Shown here piece by piece: positions 7,524 to 15,834 of a stretch of DNA of 24,507 bases (the first letter of the stretch is position 1; each line of letters starts with the position of its first letter). The notes beneath the pieces are model-generated. The model saw only the letters and a list, made by a program, of their open reading frames with translations, was not told the DNA's origin and ran no database searches. Location: assembly GCA_964626405.1 (NCBI GenBank), contig CAZVFE010000023.1:1-24507 (forward strand), read 5' to 3'. The stretch is from CAZVFE01 sp964626405 (GTDB lineage: Bacteria; Bacteroidota; Bacteroidia; Cytophagales; Spirosomataceae). The position numbers and the translations under genes are program-made.

Positions 7524-9892
7524 TAAAATTTAAAATTATAAGTAAAAGCAGGAACAATGGAACCAATCACGGATAATCTTACGGCCTCAGTCATTAAACT
7601 ATTATCCGCATTCGGCTGGGTATAAATTGAATACGCATTCCGTCTGTTATAAACATTATACAATGAAATTACCCATTCAGCCTCTCCTTTTTTAAAGAGT
7701 GATTTTCGCAATTTCTTAGTTAAGGAAAAATCCATTCGATGATAATCCGTTACACGCATATTTCCTCTTGTTCCCGGCAATACCAAAGGATAGGCAATAC
7801 CCTGATAGTCAAATTTCTGAATTGGAAGTGAATAGGGAACTCCTGTAATAAAAGCAAAATTACCTCCAATTGAATATCTTTTATTGAGTTCGTAAGTACT
7901 GACTATGTTAAAATTATGTGTCCTATCAAATCGAGATAAAAACCATTCTCCATTATTAAGTCCATTTACTTTTCTTTCTGTTCTAGATAAGGTATATGAA
8001 ATCCAACCAGTCAATTTCCCTTCATTTTTTCGAAGAAATGTCTCTAAACCATAAGCCCTACCCTCTCCGAATAATAAATCCTTTTCGAACATTGGATTTA
8101 AAAATAAATTTGAACGATCCGCATAGTCAATTTGATTTGAAAGTTTCTTATAATAGGTCTCCATGGAGAATTCAATATCATCATTCAAACCAAAATTCTT
8201 AAACCAACCTAAAGCGAACTGTTCGGCAATTTGAGGCTTAATATTATTGGTAGTGGTAGTCCAAACATCCAAAGGAGTTGAAGCAGCAGTATTCGACATC
8301 AAATGAACATATTGTGCCATTTTATTAAAACTCATTTTAATGGATGAATTTTCATTTAAAATGAAATTAATTGCTGCTCTAGGTTCAATATTACCATATT
8401 CAGCAATAGCTGCGTTGGGTTCGGCTGTTTTTTTAATCAATTGATAGCCCGAGGGATCTTCTATGGTAATTCCCGAATAAATTCTTTCATAATAAATATT
8501 ATCAGGAGATCTAAATTGATAATTTGAATATCTTAAACCATATTGAAATTCAATATTATCAGAAATTTTCCAATCATGACCAATATAAATTGCAGACTCC
8601 AAACCTAATTTACTTGATAAACCAAATTCTCTTACAATTCCTGCTGAAGAGGCCATTGCATCTCCAGGTTTAAAATCATATGCTATGATTTGTCCACCAA
8701 AATTAAGGGTATTGGATGGATTAATATAATAAGTAAATTCAGGTTTTAGTGATTTATTAATAATATTTGAATTCCATTTAAAATAATCTGATTGCTTTTC
8801 CTTATTTAAATCTGAATCAAGTAAATAATCATAATTTGAATAAAATGCAGTAAGATTAAAAAACAATTTATCTGAAAATATATGGTTCCAACGGGTAGAT
8901 AAAGTTGAATTTCCCCAATTAAAACCAAAGCCAGATCCGAAAACATCTCTTCCAAAATAACCCGATGCAAATACGGAATTCTTCTCGTTTATTGAATAAT
9001 TTACCTTTGCAGTTAAGTCATAAAAATTAAATTTTGCACCAGCTACCGACCCTGTTAAAAAGGGCTTTGCCAATACATCAATATAAGATCTTCTAGCAGC
9101 AATAATAAAGGAAGCTTTGTCCTTTACAATTGGAGCTTCTAGGGATAATCGAGAAAAAATTAATCCAATACCACCATTCACTTCCAATTTTTTGGAATTC
9201 CCTTCTTTCATCTTAACATCTAAAATGGAAGAGGCTCTACCCCCATATTGTGCAGGAATTCCTCCTTTGTATAATTTTACATCTTTTACAGCATCTGGAT
9301 TAAAAACAGAGAAAAATCCAAACAAATGAGAAGAATTATAAACAGGAGCACCATCTAATAAAACTAGATTTTGATCTACATTTCCACCACGAACATTGAA
9401 ACCTGATGCACCCTCTCCGACTGTAGAAACCCCAGGTAATAACTGAATAGAACGCACTAAATCTACTTCACCCAATAGGGCCGGTATCTTTTTAACAGTG
9501 GCAATATCCACTTTATTGGTCGACATTTCAATATTTCGTACATTATCTGAGGCGGTTTCTGATTTAATAATAACTTCCTCTAATTCAGTTGTTTCAAAAC
9601 TTAGTTCAATATTTAAACTAATATTTTCTGAAGCCAAAACAACTTCTTTTGTTTGGGAGATATATCCAGAATAGGAAAATACTAAATGATAGGTACCTGG
9701 AGAAAGGGTAATACTGTAAAAACCATAGGCATTGGTAGCAACACCATTTTGAAGTTCTTGAACATAGACCGTAGAACCTATTAGACCCTCACCGTCGGAG
9801 GCATCTTTTACATAACCATTGATGGTCAATTTTTGTGCGTTGGCCTCAAAGACAAGTCCGATGAAGGCAAATAATATTAGAATCTTTTTCAC
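7523..9892 (-). CDS. TonB-dependent outer-membrane receptor with carboxypeptidase-like N-terminal domain
   Basis: A 789-residue receptor. Residues 1-19 are a signal peptide (MKKILILFAFIGLVFEANAQ). A carboxypeptidase regulatory-like beta-sandwich follows at about 22-107 (GYVKDASDGEGLIGSTVYVQ, NAYGFYSITLSPGTYHLVFS), then a plug domain near 120-235 with the conserved PGVSTVGEGASGFNVRGG and LVLLDGAPVYNSSHLFGFFS blocks, then the barrel to the end with the usual aromatic final strand (AFTYNFKF). Such receptors import scarce large molecules through the outer membrane using TonB. The missing SusD partner and the DUF4249 lipoprotein next door place it in the receptor/DUF4249 class, whose substrates are unknown. 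It is divergent from a small HTH gene; the 204-nt space between them shows only weak matches to a promoter on this strand. Confidence 0.93.
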   Translation of the reverse strand: MKKILILFAFIGLVFEANAQKLTINGYVKDASDGEGLIGSTVYVQELQNGVATNAYGFYSITLSPGTYHLVFSYSGYISQTKEVVLASENISLNIELSFETTELEEVIIKSETASDNVRNIEMSTNKVDIATVKKIPALLGEVDLVRSIQLLPGVSTVGEGASGFNVRGGNVDQNLVLLDGAPVYNSSHLFGFFSVFNPDAVKDVKLYKGGIPAQYGGRASSILDVKMKEGNSKKLEVNGGIGLIFSRLSLEAPIVKDKASFIIAARRSYIDVLAKPFLTGSVAGAKFNFYDLTAKVNYSINEKNSVFASGYFGRDVFGSGFGFNWGNSTLSTRWNHIFSDKLFFNLTAFYSNYDYLLDSDLNKEKQSDYFKWNSNIINKSLKPEFTYYINPSNTLNFGGQIIAYDFKPGDAMASSAGIVREFGLSSKLGLESAIYIGHDWKISDNIEFQYGLRYSNYQFRSPDNIYYERIYSGITIEDPSGYQLIKKTAEPNAAIAEYGNIEPRAAINFILNENSSIKMSFNKMAQYVHLMSNTAASTPLDVWTTTTNNIKPQIAEQFALGWFKNFGLNDDIEFSMETYYKKLSNQIDYADRSNLFLNPMFEKDLLFGEGRAYGLETFLRKNEGKLTGWISYTLSRTERKVNGLNNGEWFLSRFDRTHNFNIVSTYELNKRYSIGGNFAFITGVPYSLPIQKFDYQGIAYPLVLPGTRGNMRVTDYHRMDFSLTKKLRKSLFKKGEAEWVISLYNVYNRRNAYSIYTQPNADNSLMTEAVRLSVIGSIVPAFTYNFKF

Positions 9893-9987
9893 TTAAGCTT
9901 TTGTACTTTATTTATATAAACTAAAAGTAAGAATAAAATGTTTCATTTTTAGGAAAAGATAAAAAATTGGTCATTTTAATAATTTTT

Positions 9988-10016
9988 TTGATAAAATCAG
10001 TAATATAATACCTTTT
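9988..10016 (+). promoter_or_regulatory. Candidate promoter for the HTH-nagB operon
   Basis: TTG at 9988-9990 and TACCTTTT at 10009-10016, separated by 18 nt. This matches TAnnTTTG at all but the last base, with a spacer slightly shorter than the 20 nt of other promoters here. Transcription would begin near 10022 and leave a leader of about 75 nt holding the inverted repeat at 10031-10084. Confidence 0.35.
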
Positions 10017-10030
10017 TAACAAAAAAAATA

Positions 10031-10084
10031 TTTACTTTTTATGAAATATTTAAAAAATTGTTGAATATTGTTAAAAAAAGTAAA
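10031..10084. repeat. 10-bp inverted repeat upstream of the HTH gene
   Basis: TTTACTTTTT (10031-10040) and its exact complement AAAAAGTAAA (10075-10084) with a 34-nt spacer. Inside the spacer ATTGTT occurs twice, at 10057-10062 and 10067-10072, exactly 10 bp apart. The second arm lies only 12 nt before the HTH ATG, a natural place for an operator used by that regulator. The DNA is very AT-rich, so chance is a real alternative. Confidence 0.3.
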
Positions 10085-10096
10085 CCTAAATAAATA

Positions 10097-10303
10097 ATGG
10101 ATTTAACGATACTCGGAAAAGTTTTGAAAGAAAGACGAAGCGAAATGGGAATGAATCAAGATGAGCTAAGTAGAAAAAGTAATGTAGCCATAAAAAGTAT
10201 TCATTCAATTGAAAGGGGGAAGGCTAATCCTTCCATAAAAACCTTAAATAAACTTATTGAAATTTTAGGGATGGACCTAATCATAATCGATTCAAAAGAA
10301 TAA
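10097..10303 (+). CDS. Small HTH (XRE/HipB-like) regulator
   Basis: A 68-residue protein that is almost entirely one helix-turn-helix domain (about residues 7-61): LGKVLKERRSEMGMNQDELSRKSNVAIKSIHSIERGKANPSIKTLNKLIEIL contains the turn and the ERGKANPSI block of XRE/HipB proteins. It should bind DNA as a dimer. HipB relatives usually pair with a HipA kinase toxin, but the next gene, 4 nt downstream, is the NagB fusion, so this is not a toxin-antitoxin unit. Placed first in the nagB operon and divergent from the receptor, it could regulate either or both. The repeats just upstream are possible sites. Start ATG at 10097 is clear. Confidence 0.85.
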   Translation: MDLTILGKVLKERRSEMGMNQDELSRKSNVAIKSIHSIERGKANPSIKTLNKLIEILGMDLIIIDSKE

Positions 10304-10307
10304 AAAA

Positions 10308-12227
10308 ATGAAATCAAAAATCAAAGCACATCAAGCTATTAGTTTCGAACGTATTCCTACAATTATATTTGAAAATTCAGAACTTGCATCCAAGCAGGTT
10401 GCCAGAGAAATTGCGGATTTAATTAAATCAAAACAAGAAGAGGGAAAGTTTGCCATATTGGGTTTATCCACTGGTTCATCTCCAAAAAGAATTTATCAGG
10501 AATTAATAAAAATTCATAAAGAAGAAAATTTAAGCTTCAAGAACGCGGTTACTTTTAATTTGGATGAACATTATGGAATTGACCCTAAATCAAGCCATAG
10601 TTATGATTATTTCATGAAAGAACAGTTTTTCAATCATGTAGATATTCCAGAGAATCAGAGGTTCATTCCAAAATCAAATATAAAATTAGATGATATACCT
10701 AAATTTTGTGAGGATTACGAAAGGAAAATAGAAGAATATGGAGGAATAGACATTCAATTATTGGGAATCGGGAGAAATGGGCATATTGGTTTCAATGAGC
10801 CGGGTTCCTTGCAAAACTCCAAGACTAGGTTAATGACCTTGGATCAAATCACCAAAAACGATGCTGCAGCTTCTTTTGGAGGTATTACAAAAGTTCCCCC
10901 AAAAGCAATTACGCTTGGAGTAAGTAAAATTATGGAAGCAAAAAAGGTGATTTTAGTAGGCTGGGGAGAAAACAAGGCAAACAGTATTGCAAGGGCAGTA
11001 GAAGGGCCCGTAACTTCTGAATTACCAGCTTCCTATTTACAAGGTCATCCGAATACCGTATTTTTAATTGACCATGCCGCTTCAACAGGTTTAACAAGGA
11101 TTAAAACTCCTTGGGTAGTTGATAATCTTAATTGGGATAAAAAAATGATAAAAAAGGCTGTGACCTATTTATCCTTAAAATTGGAAAAGCCTGTTTTAAA
11201 ATTAACGAATGAAGATTATAATGAAAATGGCCTATCCGACCTTTTAGCATTGTATGGATCGGCCTATGATATCAATATTGAAGTATTTAATTATCTACAG
11301 CATACTATTACTGGTTGGCCAGGAGGAAAACCCAATTCAGATGATTCAAATCGTCCAGAAAGAGCTTTCCCCTCGAAAAAAAAGGTATTAATTTTCAGTC
11401 CTCATCCTGATGACGACATCATTTCAATGGGTGGTACTTTCCAACGATTACATGATCAGGGACATGATGTTCATGTAGCTTATCAAACTTCAGGAAATAT
11501 AGCAGTAGCAGATGACGAAGCTCTACGATTTGCAGAATTTGTAATTGATTTCAATGATAATTTTGGTGCAAGAAACCTGAAGGCCAATCGTATTTATAAA
11601 GAAACCATTAAATTCCTTAAAACAAAAACAACCGACGAAATAGATATTCCAGAATTGAGGGAAATTAAAGGAATCATTCGTAAAGGTGAGGCAAAAAATA
11701 CTTGTCGATATGTAGGAATCAAGCCAGAAAATGTTCATTTCTTAGATATGCCATTTTATGAGACGGGAAGGGTATCCAAAAAACCTATTGGAAAAGAAGA
11801 TATAGAAATTGTGACAAAAATTATAGACGAAGTTCAGCCACACCAAATATATGCCGCAGGAGATTTGGCTGATCCTCATGGAACGCATAAGGTTTGTTTA
11901 GACGCCATTCTAGCTGCCCTAAAAAAGCTAAAACATCATGATTATATGAAAAATTGTTGGCTATGGCTATACAAAGGTGCTTGGCAGGAATGGGATATTG
12001 ACAAAATTGATATGGCTGTACCAATGTCTCCTGACCAAGTAATTCAAAAAAGAAAAGGAATATTCAAACATCAATCTCAGAAAGACGGAGTGGTGTTTCA
12101 AGGTGAAGATAGCCGCGAATTCTGGGAACGTGCAGAGGAAAGAAATAGAAATACTGCCGAATTATATAATAAACTCGGCATGGCTGAATACGAAGCCATG
12201 GAAGCATTTGTTCGTTGGGAATTTTAA
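10308..12227 (+). CDS. nagB: Glucosamine-6-phosphate deaminase fused to a PIG-L (LmbE-like) deacetylase domain
   Basis: A 639-residue fusion. Residues 1-260 are a NagB domain: LGLSTGSSPKRIYQEL, FNLDEHYG with the general-base Asp86, and GRNGHIGFNEPG with His159 and Glu164; the position of the E. coli ring-opening Asp141 is Asn157, a change I recall in many non-enterobacterial NagBs. It converts glucosamine-6-phosphate to fructose-6-phosphate and ammonia. After a linker of about 100 residues comes a PIG-L/LmbE domain from about 358: metal-site motif HPDDD (366-370) and HGTH (524-527) are both intact, so this half should be an active zinc N-deacetylase-type fold. The same long fusion occurs in other Bacteroidota; the physiological substrate of the second half is not known. 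It follows the HTH gene by 4 nt and its stop overlaps the convergent oxidoreductase by 4 nt. Confidence 0.93.
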   Translation: MKSKIKAHQAISFERIPTIIFENSELASKQVAREIADLIKSKQEEGKFAILGLSTGSSPKRIYQELIKIHKEENLSFKNAVTFNLDEHYGIDPKSSHSYDYFMKEQFFNHVDIPENQRFIPKSNIKLDDIPKFCEDYERKIEEYGGIDIQLLGIGRNGHIGFNEPGSLQNSKTRLMTLDQITKNDAAASFGGITKVPPKAITLGVSKIMEAKKVILVGWGENKANSIARAVEGPVTSELPASYLQGHPNTVFLIDHAASTGLTRIKTPWVVDNLNWDKKMIKKAVTYLSLKLEKPVLKLTNEDYNENGLSDLLALYGSAYDINIEVFNYLQHTITGWPGGKPNSDDSNRPERAFPSKKKVLIFSPHPDDDIISMGGTFQRLHDQGHDVHVAYQTSGNIAVADDEALRFAEFVIDFNDNFGARNLKANRIYKETIKFLKTKTTDEIDIPELREIKGIIRKGEAKNTCRYVGIKPENVHFLDMPFYETGRVSKKPIGKEDIEIVTKIIDEVQPHQIYAAGDLADPHGTHKVCLDAILAALKKLKHHDYMKNCWLWLYKGAWQEWDIDKIDMAVPMSPDQVIQKRKGIFKHQSQKDGVVFQGEDSREFWERAEERNRNTAELYNKLGMAEYEAMEAFVRWEF

Positions 12228-15148
12228 ACCAAAGATTCAAATAAAATCTCTATCGGATGCTTGGCGGTCCTTTTTGTCCCATCATGAATTTGGTGGCGAC
12301 AAGAAGTACCGGCAGCGGCGATTTCTGTATCTTGACTTAAACTTCTAATTGTTGGGAATAAAACTAATTCTCCAATTTGCATTGACAAATCAAAATGTTC
12401 AGCCTCATAGCCAAATGAACCAGCCATTCCGCAACATCCCGAAGGAATAATTTGAACCTCAAAGTTCTCTGGTAAGGTTAATGCTTTCTTAGCTGGAACC
12501 AAGGAGGAAATTGATTTTTGCTGACAATGTCCGTGTAATTTAATTAATTTTTTCTCCTTCGTAAACTGACTTGATTGGATATTTCCTTTTTCCCTTTCTT
12601 TGGCGATAAATTCTTCGAACATTAAACAATTTTCTGAAAGTTTTTTAGCCTTTTCGAAAAGTTCATCTGGCATTAAATCCGGATATTCATCACGGAAAGT
12701 AAGAATAGCAGATGGTTCAATGCCCACAAGGGGAGTTTCTTCATTGATTAAATGAGAAAAAGTCGTTACATTCTTTATGGCAATCGCTTTTGCTTCATCT
12801 AACATTCCTTTAGACAAATAAGCTCTTCCAGAAATTTCATGAGAAATGCTTATAACCTGATATCCAAGTTTTTCTAATAATTGGACAGCTTTTTTACCTA
12901 TTTCAACATCGTTAAAATTGGTAAATTCATCATTAAATAAATATACCTTTTTGGTTGAATTGGCTGATTTTCTCGCTTTCATCCAAGATTTTAAGGTTTG
13001 TTTACTCAATAATGGCATGGTTCTATCCGGATGAAAACCAATTAATTTATTTGAAATCCTTCTGGTTGCCTCAGTACCCATGACAAAATTATAAATTCCT
13101 GGACTTAGCATAGCCAAGGAACTCATTTTGGCAAAATTTCCTACTAATTTATTTCTAAGTGGAACTCCATTATCCTTTTGGTATTGATATAAAAATTCCA
13201 TTTTTAATTTAGCCACATCCACATTGGAAGGACATTCCGCCTTGCAACCTTTACAAGCCAAACAAAGATCCATAACCTCTTTAATTTCTTTATGGTTAAA
13301 TCGGTTTAATGAATCTGAATTCGTCAAAAATTCTCTTAAAATATTTGCTCTAGCCCTTGTAGTATCTTTTTCATTTTTTGTAGCCATAAAAGAAGGACAC
13401 ATAGTTCCTCCTGAAAAATGGGTTTTTCTACAATCTCCTGATCCATTACATTGCTCTGCATGTTGTAAGACATCCTGATCATGGTAACGAAATGCAGTTT
13501 TAAACTCCGGTGTGGTTTGTCCGGCCTTATATCTTAAATTCGTATCCATAGGAGGGGTATCCACAATTTTATTTGGATTAAAAATATTTTTGGGATCCCA
13601 CCAGGATTTCAATTCCTTCATTAATTGGTAATTCTTTTCTCCAACCATCCAAGGAATAAATTCCCCTCTTAATCTTCCATCACCATGTTCACCAGATAAA
13701 GAGCCACCAAATTTCTTTACCAATTTGGCAATTTCTTCAGCAATCTTCCTAAACTGCTCATGACCTTCTTTTGTCTTTAGGTTAATGATAGGACGAAGAT
13801 GAAGTTCACCCGTTCCGGCATGGGCATAATGGACGCAATAAAGGTTATTTTCTTTTAAAATATCATTAAATTCTCGGATGAATTCAGGTAGGTCTTCCAC
13901 TGCCACGGCCGTATCTTCAATAACAGCAACGGCTTTTTCATCTCCAGGAAGATTAGAAAGTAGACCTAAGCCTGCTTTTCTCAAATTCCAAACCTTCTTT
14001 ACATCCTCACCTGTTACGACAGGAAAATGATAACCAAGATTGGCTTTTTTAAAATCTTCAATTAGATTTTCAGCTTTTTTCAATAATTCTTTTTCATCAT
14101 CATCTCGTAATTCCACCACTAAGATAGCACCGGGGTCACCTTGCACAAAGAATCGATTATTTCGTTGTTCTTGATTAGCTTTAGTACATTCTAAAATATA
14201 ATGATCCATTAATTCAGATGCGGAAGGATCATGTTTTACTGCGATTAAATTTCCTCTAAGGGATTCATCCACAGAATTAAAATGCGCACAAACTAAGGCT
14301 AAATTTTTGGGTGGCATTGCATTTACATGCAATTTTATTTTGGTAAGAAAACATAGGGTTCCTTCGGAACCTGCAATGAGTTCACAAAAATTAAAGGGCT
14401 TTTCTGATTCTCCGAATGCTTGAGAATTCACTAACATATCCAAGGCATAACCGGTATTTCTCCGATCGATGCTTGGCTTAGGAAATTGTTCGTTTATTTC
14501 TTGAATTACTTCTTTGGGAGAAAGTTTTTCAAGAGTATTGGAATAAATATTTTCAAGAAGCGAACCTTTCTCTAAATTTTTCAAGGTTTCAGCAGGATTT
14601 TCTGCCTTAAAAGACACTTTTGTACCATCGGCAAGAAATCCTTCCACTTCCAAAAGATGATCTCTTGCAGAACCGTATACAATGGAATTAGAACCACATG
14701 AATTATTTCCGACCATCCCACCAATCATGGCACGATTAGCCGTTGAAGTCTCTGGACCAAAGAACAATCCATGTTTCTTTAATTCGATATTTAAAACATC
14801 TCTTACCACACCCGGTTGAACCCAAACATAAGATTCTTCCTTATTCACTTCTAAAATCTCTCCGAAATATTTTGAAACATCCACAATAATTCCTCTTCCT
14901 ACTACTTGTCCTGCCAGAGAAGTACCAGCGGTCCTTGGAATAATCGGAATTGTATATTGATGGGCAAATTGAATGATTTTTTGAATATCCGATTCAGACT
15001 TAGGGATAATAACGGCTAAGGGCATTTCTCTGTATGCAGAAGCATCAGTTGCATAAAGCGTTTTAATTACTTCATCCGTAAATACCTCTCCCTCTATTGT
15101 ATGAATTAAATTTTCATTTAATAATTCAACGATTTGAGCATCAATCAT
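12224..15148 (-). CDS. FAD-linked oxidase/Fe-S/CCG oxidoreductase (YdiJ-like 2-hydroxyacid dehydrogenase)
   Basis: A 974-residue three-part enzyme. Residues about 38-260 form an FAD_binding_4 domain (PRTAGTSLAGQVVGRGIIVD, MIGGMVGNNSCGSNS); a FAD-oxidase C-terminal region with the HYAHAGTGELHLRP and SGEHGDGRLRGE blocks follows to about 535. A ferredoxin-like part has CNGSGDCRKTHFSGGTMCP (about 567-585) and the classical CLACKGCKAECP (about 629-640). The C-terminal half ends in a heterodisulfide-reductase-like CCG domain, with HGHCQQKS and SGCCGMAGSFGYE. This order is that of GlcD-GlpC fusions such as E. coli YdiJ, which oxidise D-2-hydroxyacids (2-hydroxyglutarate or lactate) and pass electrons to the quinone pool. 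The exact substrate is not determined. It is the last gene of the nrdA-yhhN run, 11 nt after yhhN. Confidence 0.9.
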   Translation of the reverse strand: MIDAQIVELLNENLIHTIEGEVFTDEVIKTLYATDASAYREMPLAVIIPKSESDIQKIIQFAHQYTIPIIPRTAGTSLAGQVVGRGIIVDVSKYFGEILEVNKEESYVWVQPGVVRDVLNIELKKHGLFFGPETSTANRAMIGGMVGNNSCGSNSIVYGSARDHLLEVEGFLADGTKVSFKAENPAETLKNLEKGSLLENIYSNTLEKLSPKEVIQEINEQFPKPSIDRRNTGYALDMLVNSQAFGESEKPFNFCELIAGSEGTLCFLTKIKLHVNAMPPKNLALVCAHFNSVDESLRGNLIAVKHDPSASELMDHYILECTKANQEQRNNRFFVQGDPGAILVVELRDDDEKELLKKAENLIEDFKKANLGYHFPVVTGEDVKKVWNLRKAGLGLLSNLPGDEKAVAVIEDTAVAVEDLPEFIREFNDILKENNLYCVHYAHAGTGELHLRPIINLKTKEGHEQFRKIAEEIAKLVKKFGGSLSGEHGDGRLRGEFIPWMVGEKNYQLMKELKSWWDPKNIFNPNKIVDTPPMDTNLRYKAGQTTPEFKTAFRYHDQDVLQHAEQCNGSGDCRKTHFSGGTMCPSFMATKNEKDTTRARANILREFLTNSDSLNRFNHKEIKEVMDLCLACKGCKAECPSNVDVAKLKMEFLYQYQKDNGVPLRNKLVGNFAKMSSLAMLSPGIYNFVMGTEATRRISNKLIGFHPDRTMPLLSKQTLKSWMKARKSANSTKKVYLFNDEFTNFNDVEIGKKAVQLLEKLGYQVISISHEISGRAYLSKGMLDEAKAIAIKNVTTFSHLINEETPLVGIEPSAILTFRDEYPDLMPDELFEKAKKLSENCLMFEEFIAKEREKGNIQSSQFTKEKKLIKLHGHCQQKSISSLVPAKKALTLPENFEVQIIPSGCCGMAGSFGYEAEHFDLSMQIGELVLFPTIRSLSQDTEIAAAGTSCRHQIHDGTKRTAKHPIEILFESLV

Positions 15149-15159
15149 TCTAATCTTGA

Positions 15160-15825
15160 TTAAAATACAATTTTTTCTGTTAATCCTTTACTTAAAAACA
15201 GCTGAGCAAAACCATAGGTTCCCATGATGAATAAGGAAGAAAAGGATAATTCTTGCACAAAGATATTAATTGCAAGGCAACTATCAGAGAATAAAAACAA
15301 AAAAGCGCCTAAAAATAAGAATTTATTTTGTTTTGAAAGGTTGGTAAAAAAATTCCAACCAGCCAATAAAAAGGTAAGTCCTAAACAAATTGAATAAACC
15401 AAAACAGGTAAATAAAGGCCCTTATCGAGATGCGGACTCAAGTATTTTACCATTCCAATAACATATACGCTTGTCAATATTGTCATCAGAAAATTCATTG
15501 GATTATTTATTTTAAAATGAGCAAGGTTCTTCCAAAATAAAAAAATATAAAATAATTGCATGACCAAGAAAGATCCTAGTCCGTAAATGAAATTGGTTTG
15601 TCCGGGAAAAATCAAAAAGATATCTCCTAACCAGGCAAAAATTAAGGCGGTAATTAAGAATTTATTTTGAAAAAAATTAGATTCATACAAGATATTTATA
15701 ATTAGCAATGGCATTAGCATTACTTTAAATATTCCTGCATAAATCTTAAAGTCTTCTCCCAGGAGGGAGAAGACAATTTCTAAGGTTAAGCTGACGAAAT
15801 AGGCGATTTCTATTTTCTTTGTCAT
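15160..15825 (-). CDS. YhhN/TMEM86-family membrane protein (lysoplasmalogenase-like)
   Basis: A 221-residue protein with about eight membrane helices and little else. ALIFAWLGDIFLIFPG near residues 58-73, containing an acidic residue inside a helix, and FLFLGAFLFLFSDSCLAINIF near 168-188 are the two conserved blocks of the YhhN family, to which human TMEM86 lysoplasmalogenases belong; those cleave the vinyl-ether bond of lysoplasmalogens. Whether the bacterial members do the same here is unproven, and plasmalogens are mostly an anaerobe trait. It lies between nrdA (9-nt gap) and the FAD oxidoreductase (11-nt gap), which suggests co-transcription but no shared pathway that I can see. Confidence 0.82.
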   Translation of the reverse strand: MTKKIEIAYFVSLTLEIVFSLLGEDFKIYAGIFKVMLMPLLIINILYESNFFQNKFLITALIFAWLGDIFLIFPGQTNFIYGLGSFLVMQLFYIFLFWKNLAHFKINNPMNFLMTILTSVYVIGMVKYLSPHLDKGLYLPVLVYSICLGLTFLLAGWNFFTNLSKQNKFLFLGAFLFLFSDSCLAINIFVQELSFSSLFIMGTYGFAQLFLSKGLTEKIVF

Positions 15826-15834
15826 GCTAAAATT

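Noticed and set aside
10097..10303. HipB antitoxin of a HipBA toxin-antitoxin pair
   Set aside because: No HipA-like gene is present; the downstream gene is a complete NagB/PIG-L fusion.
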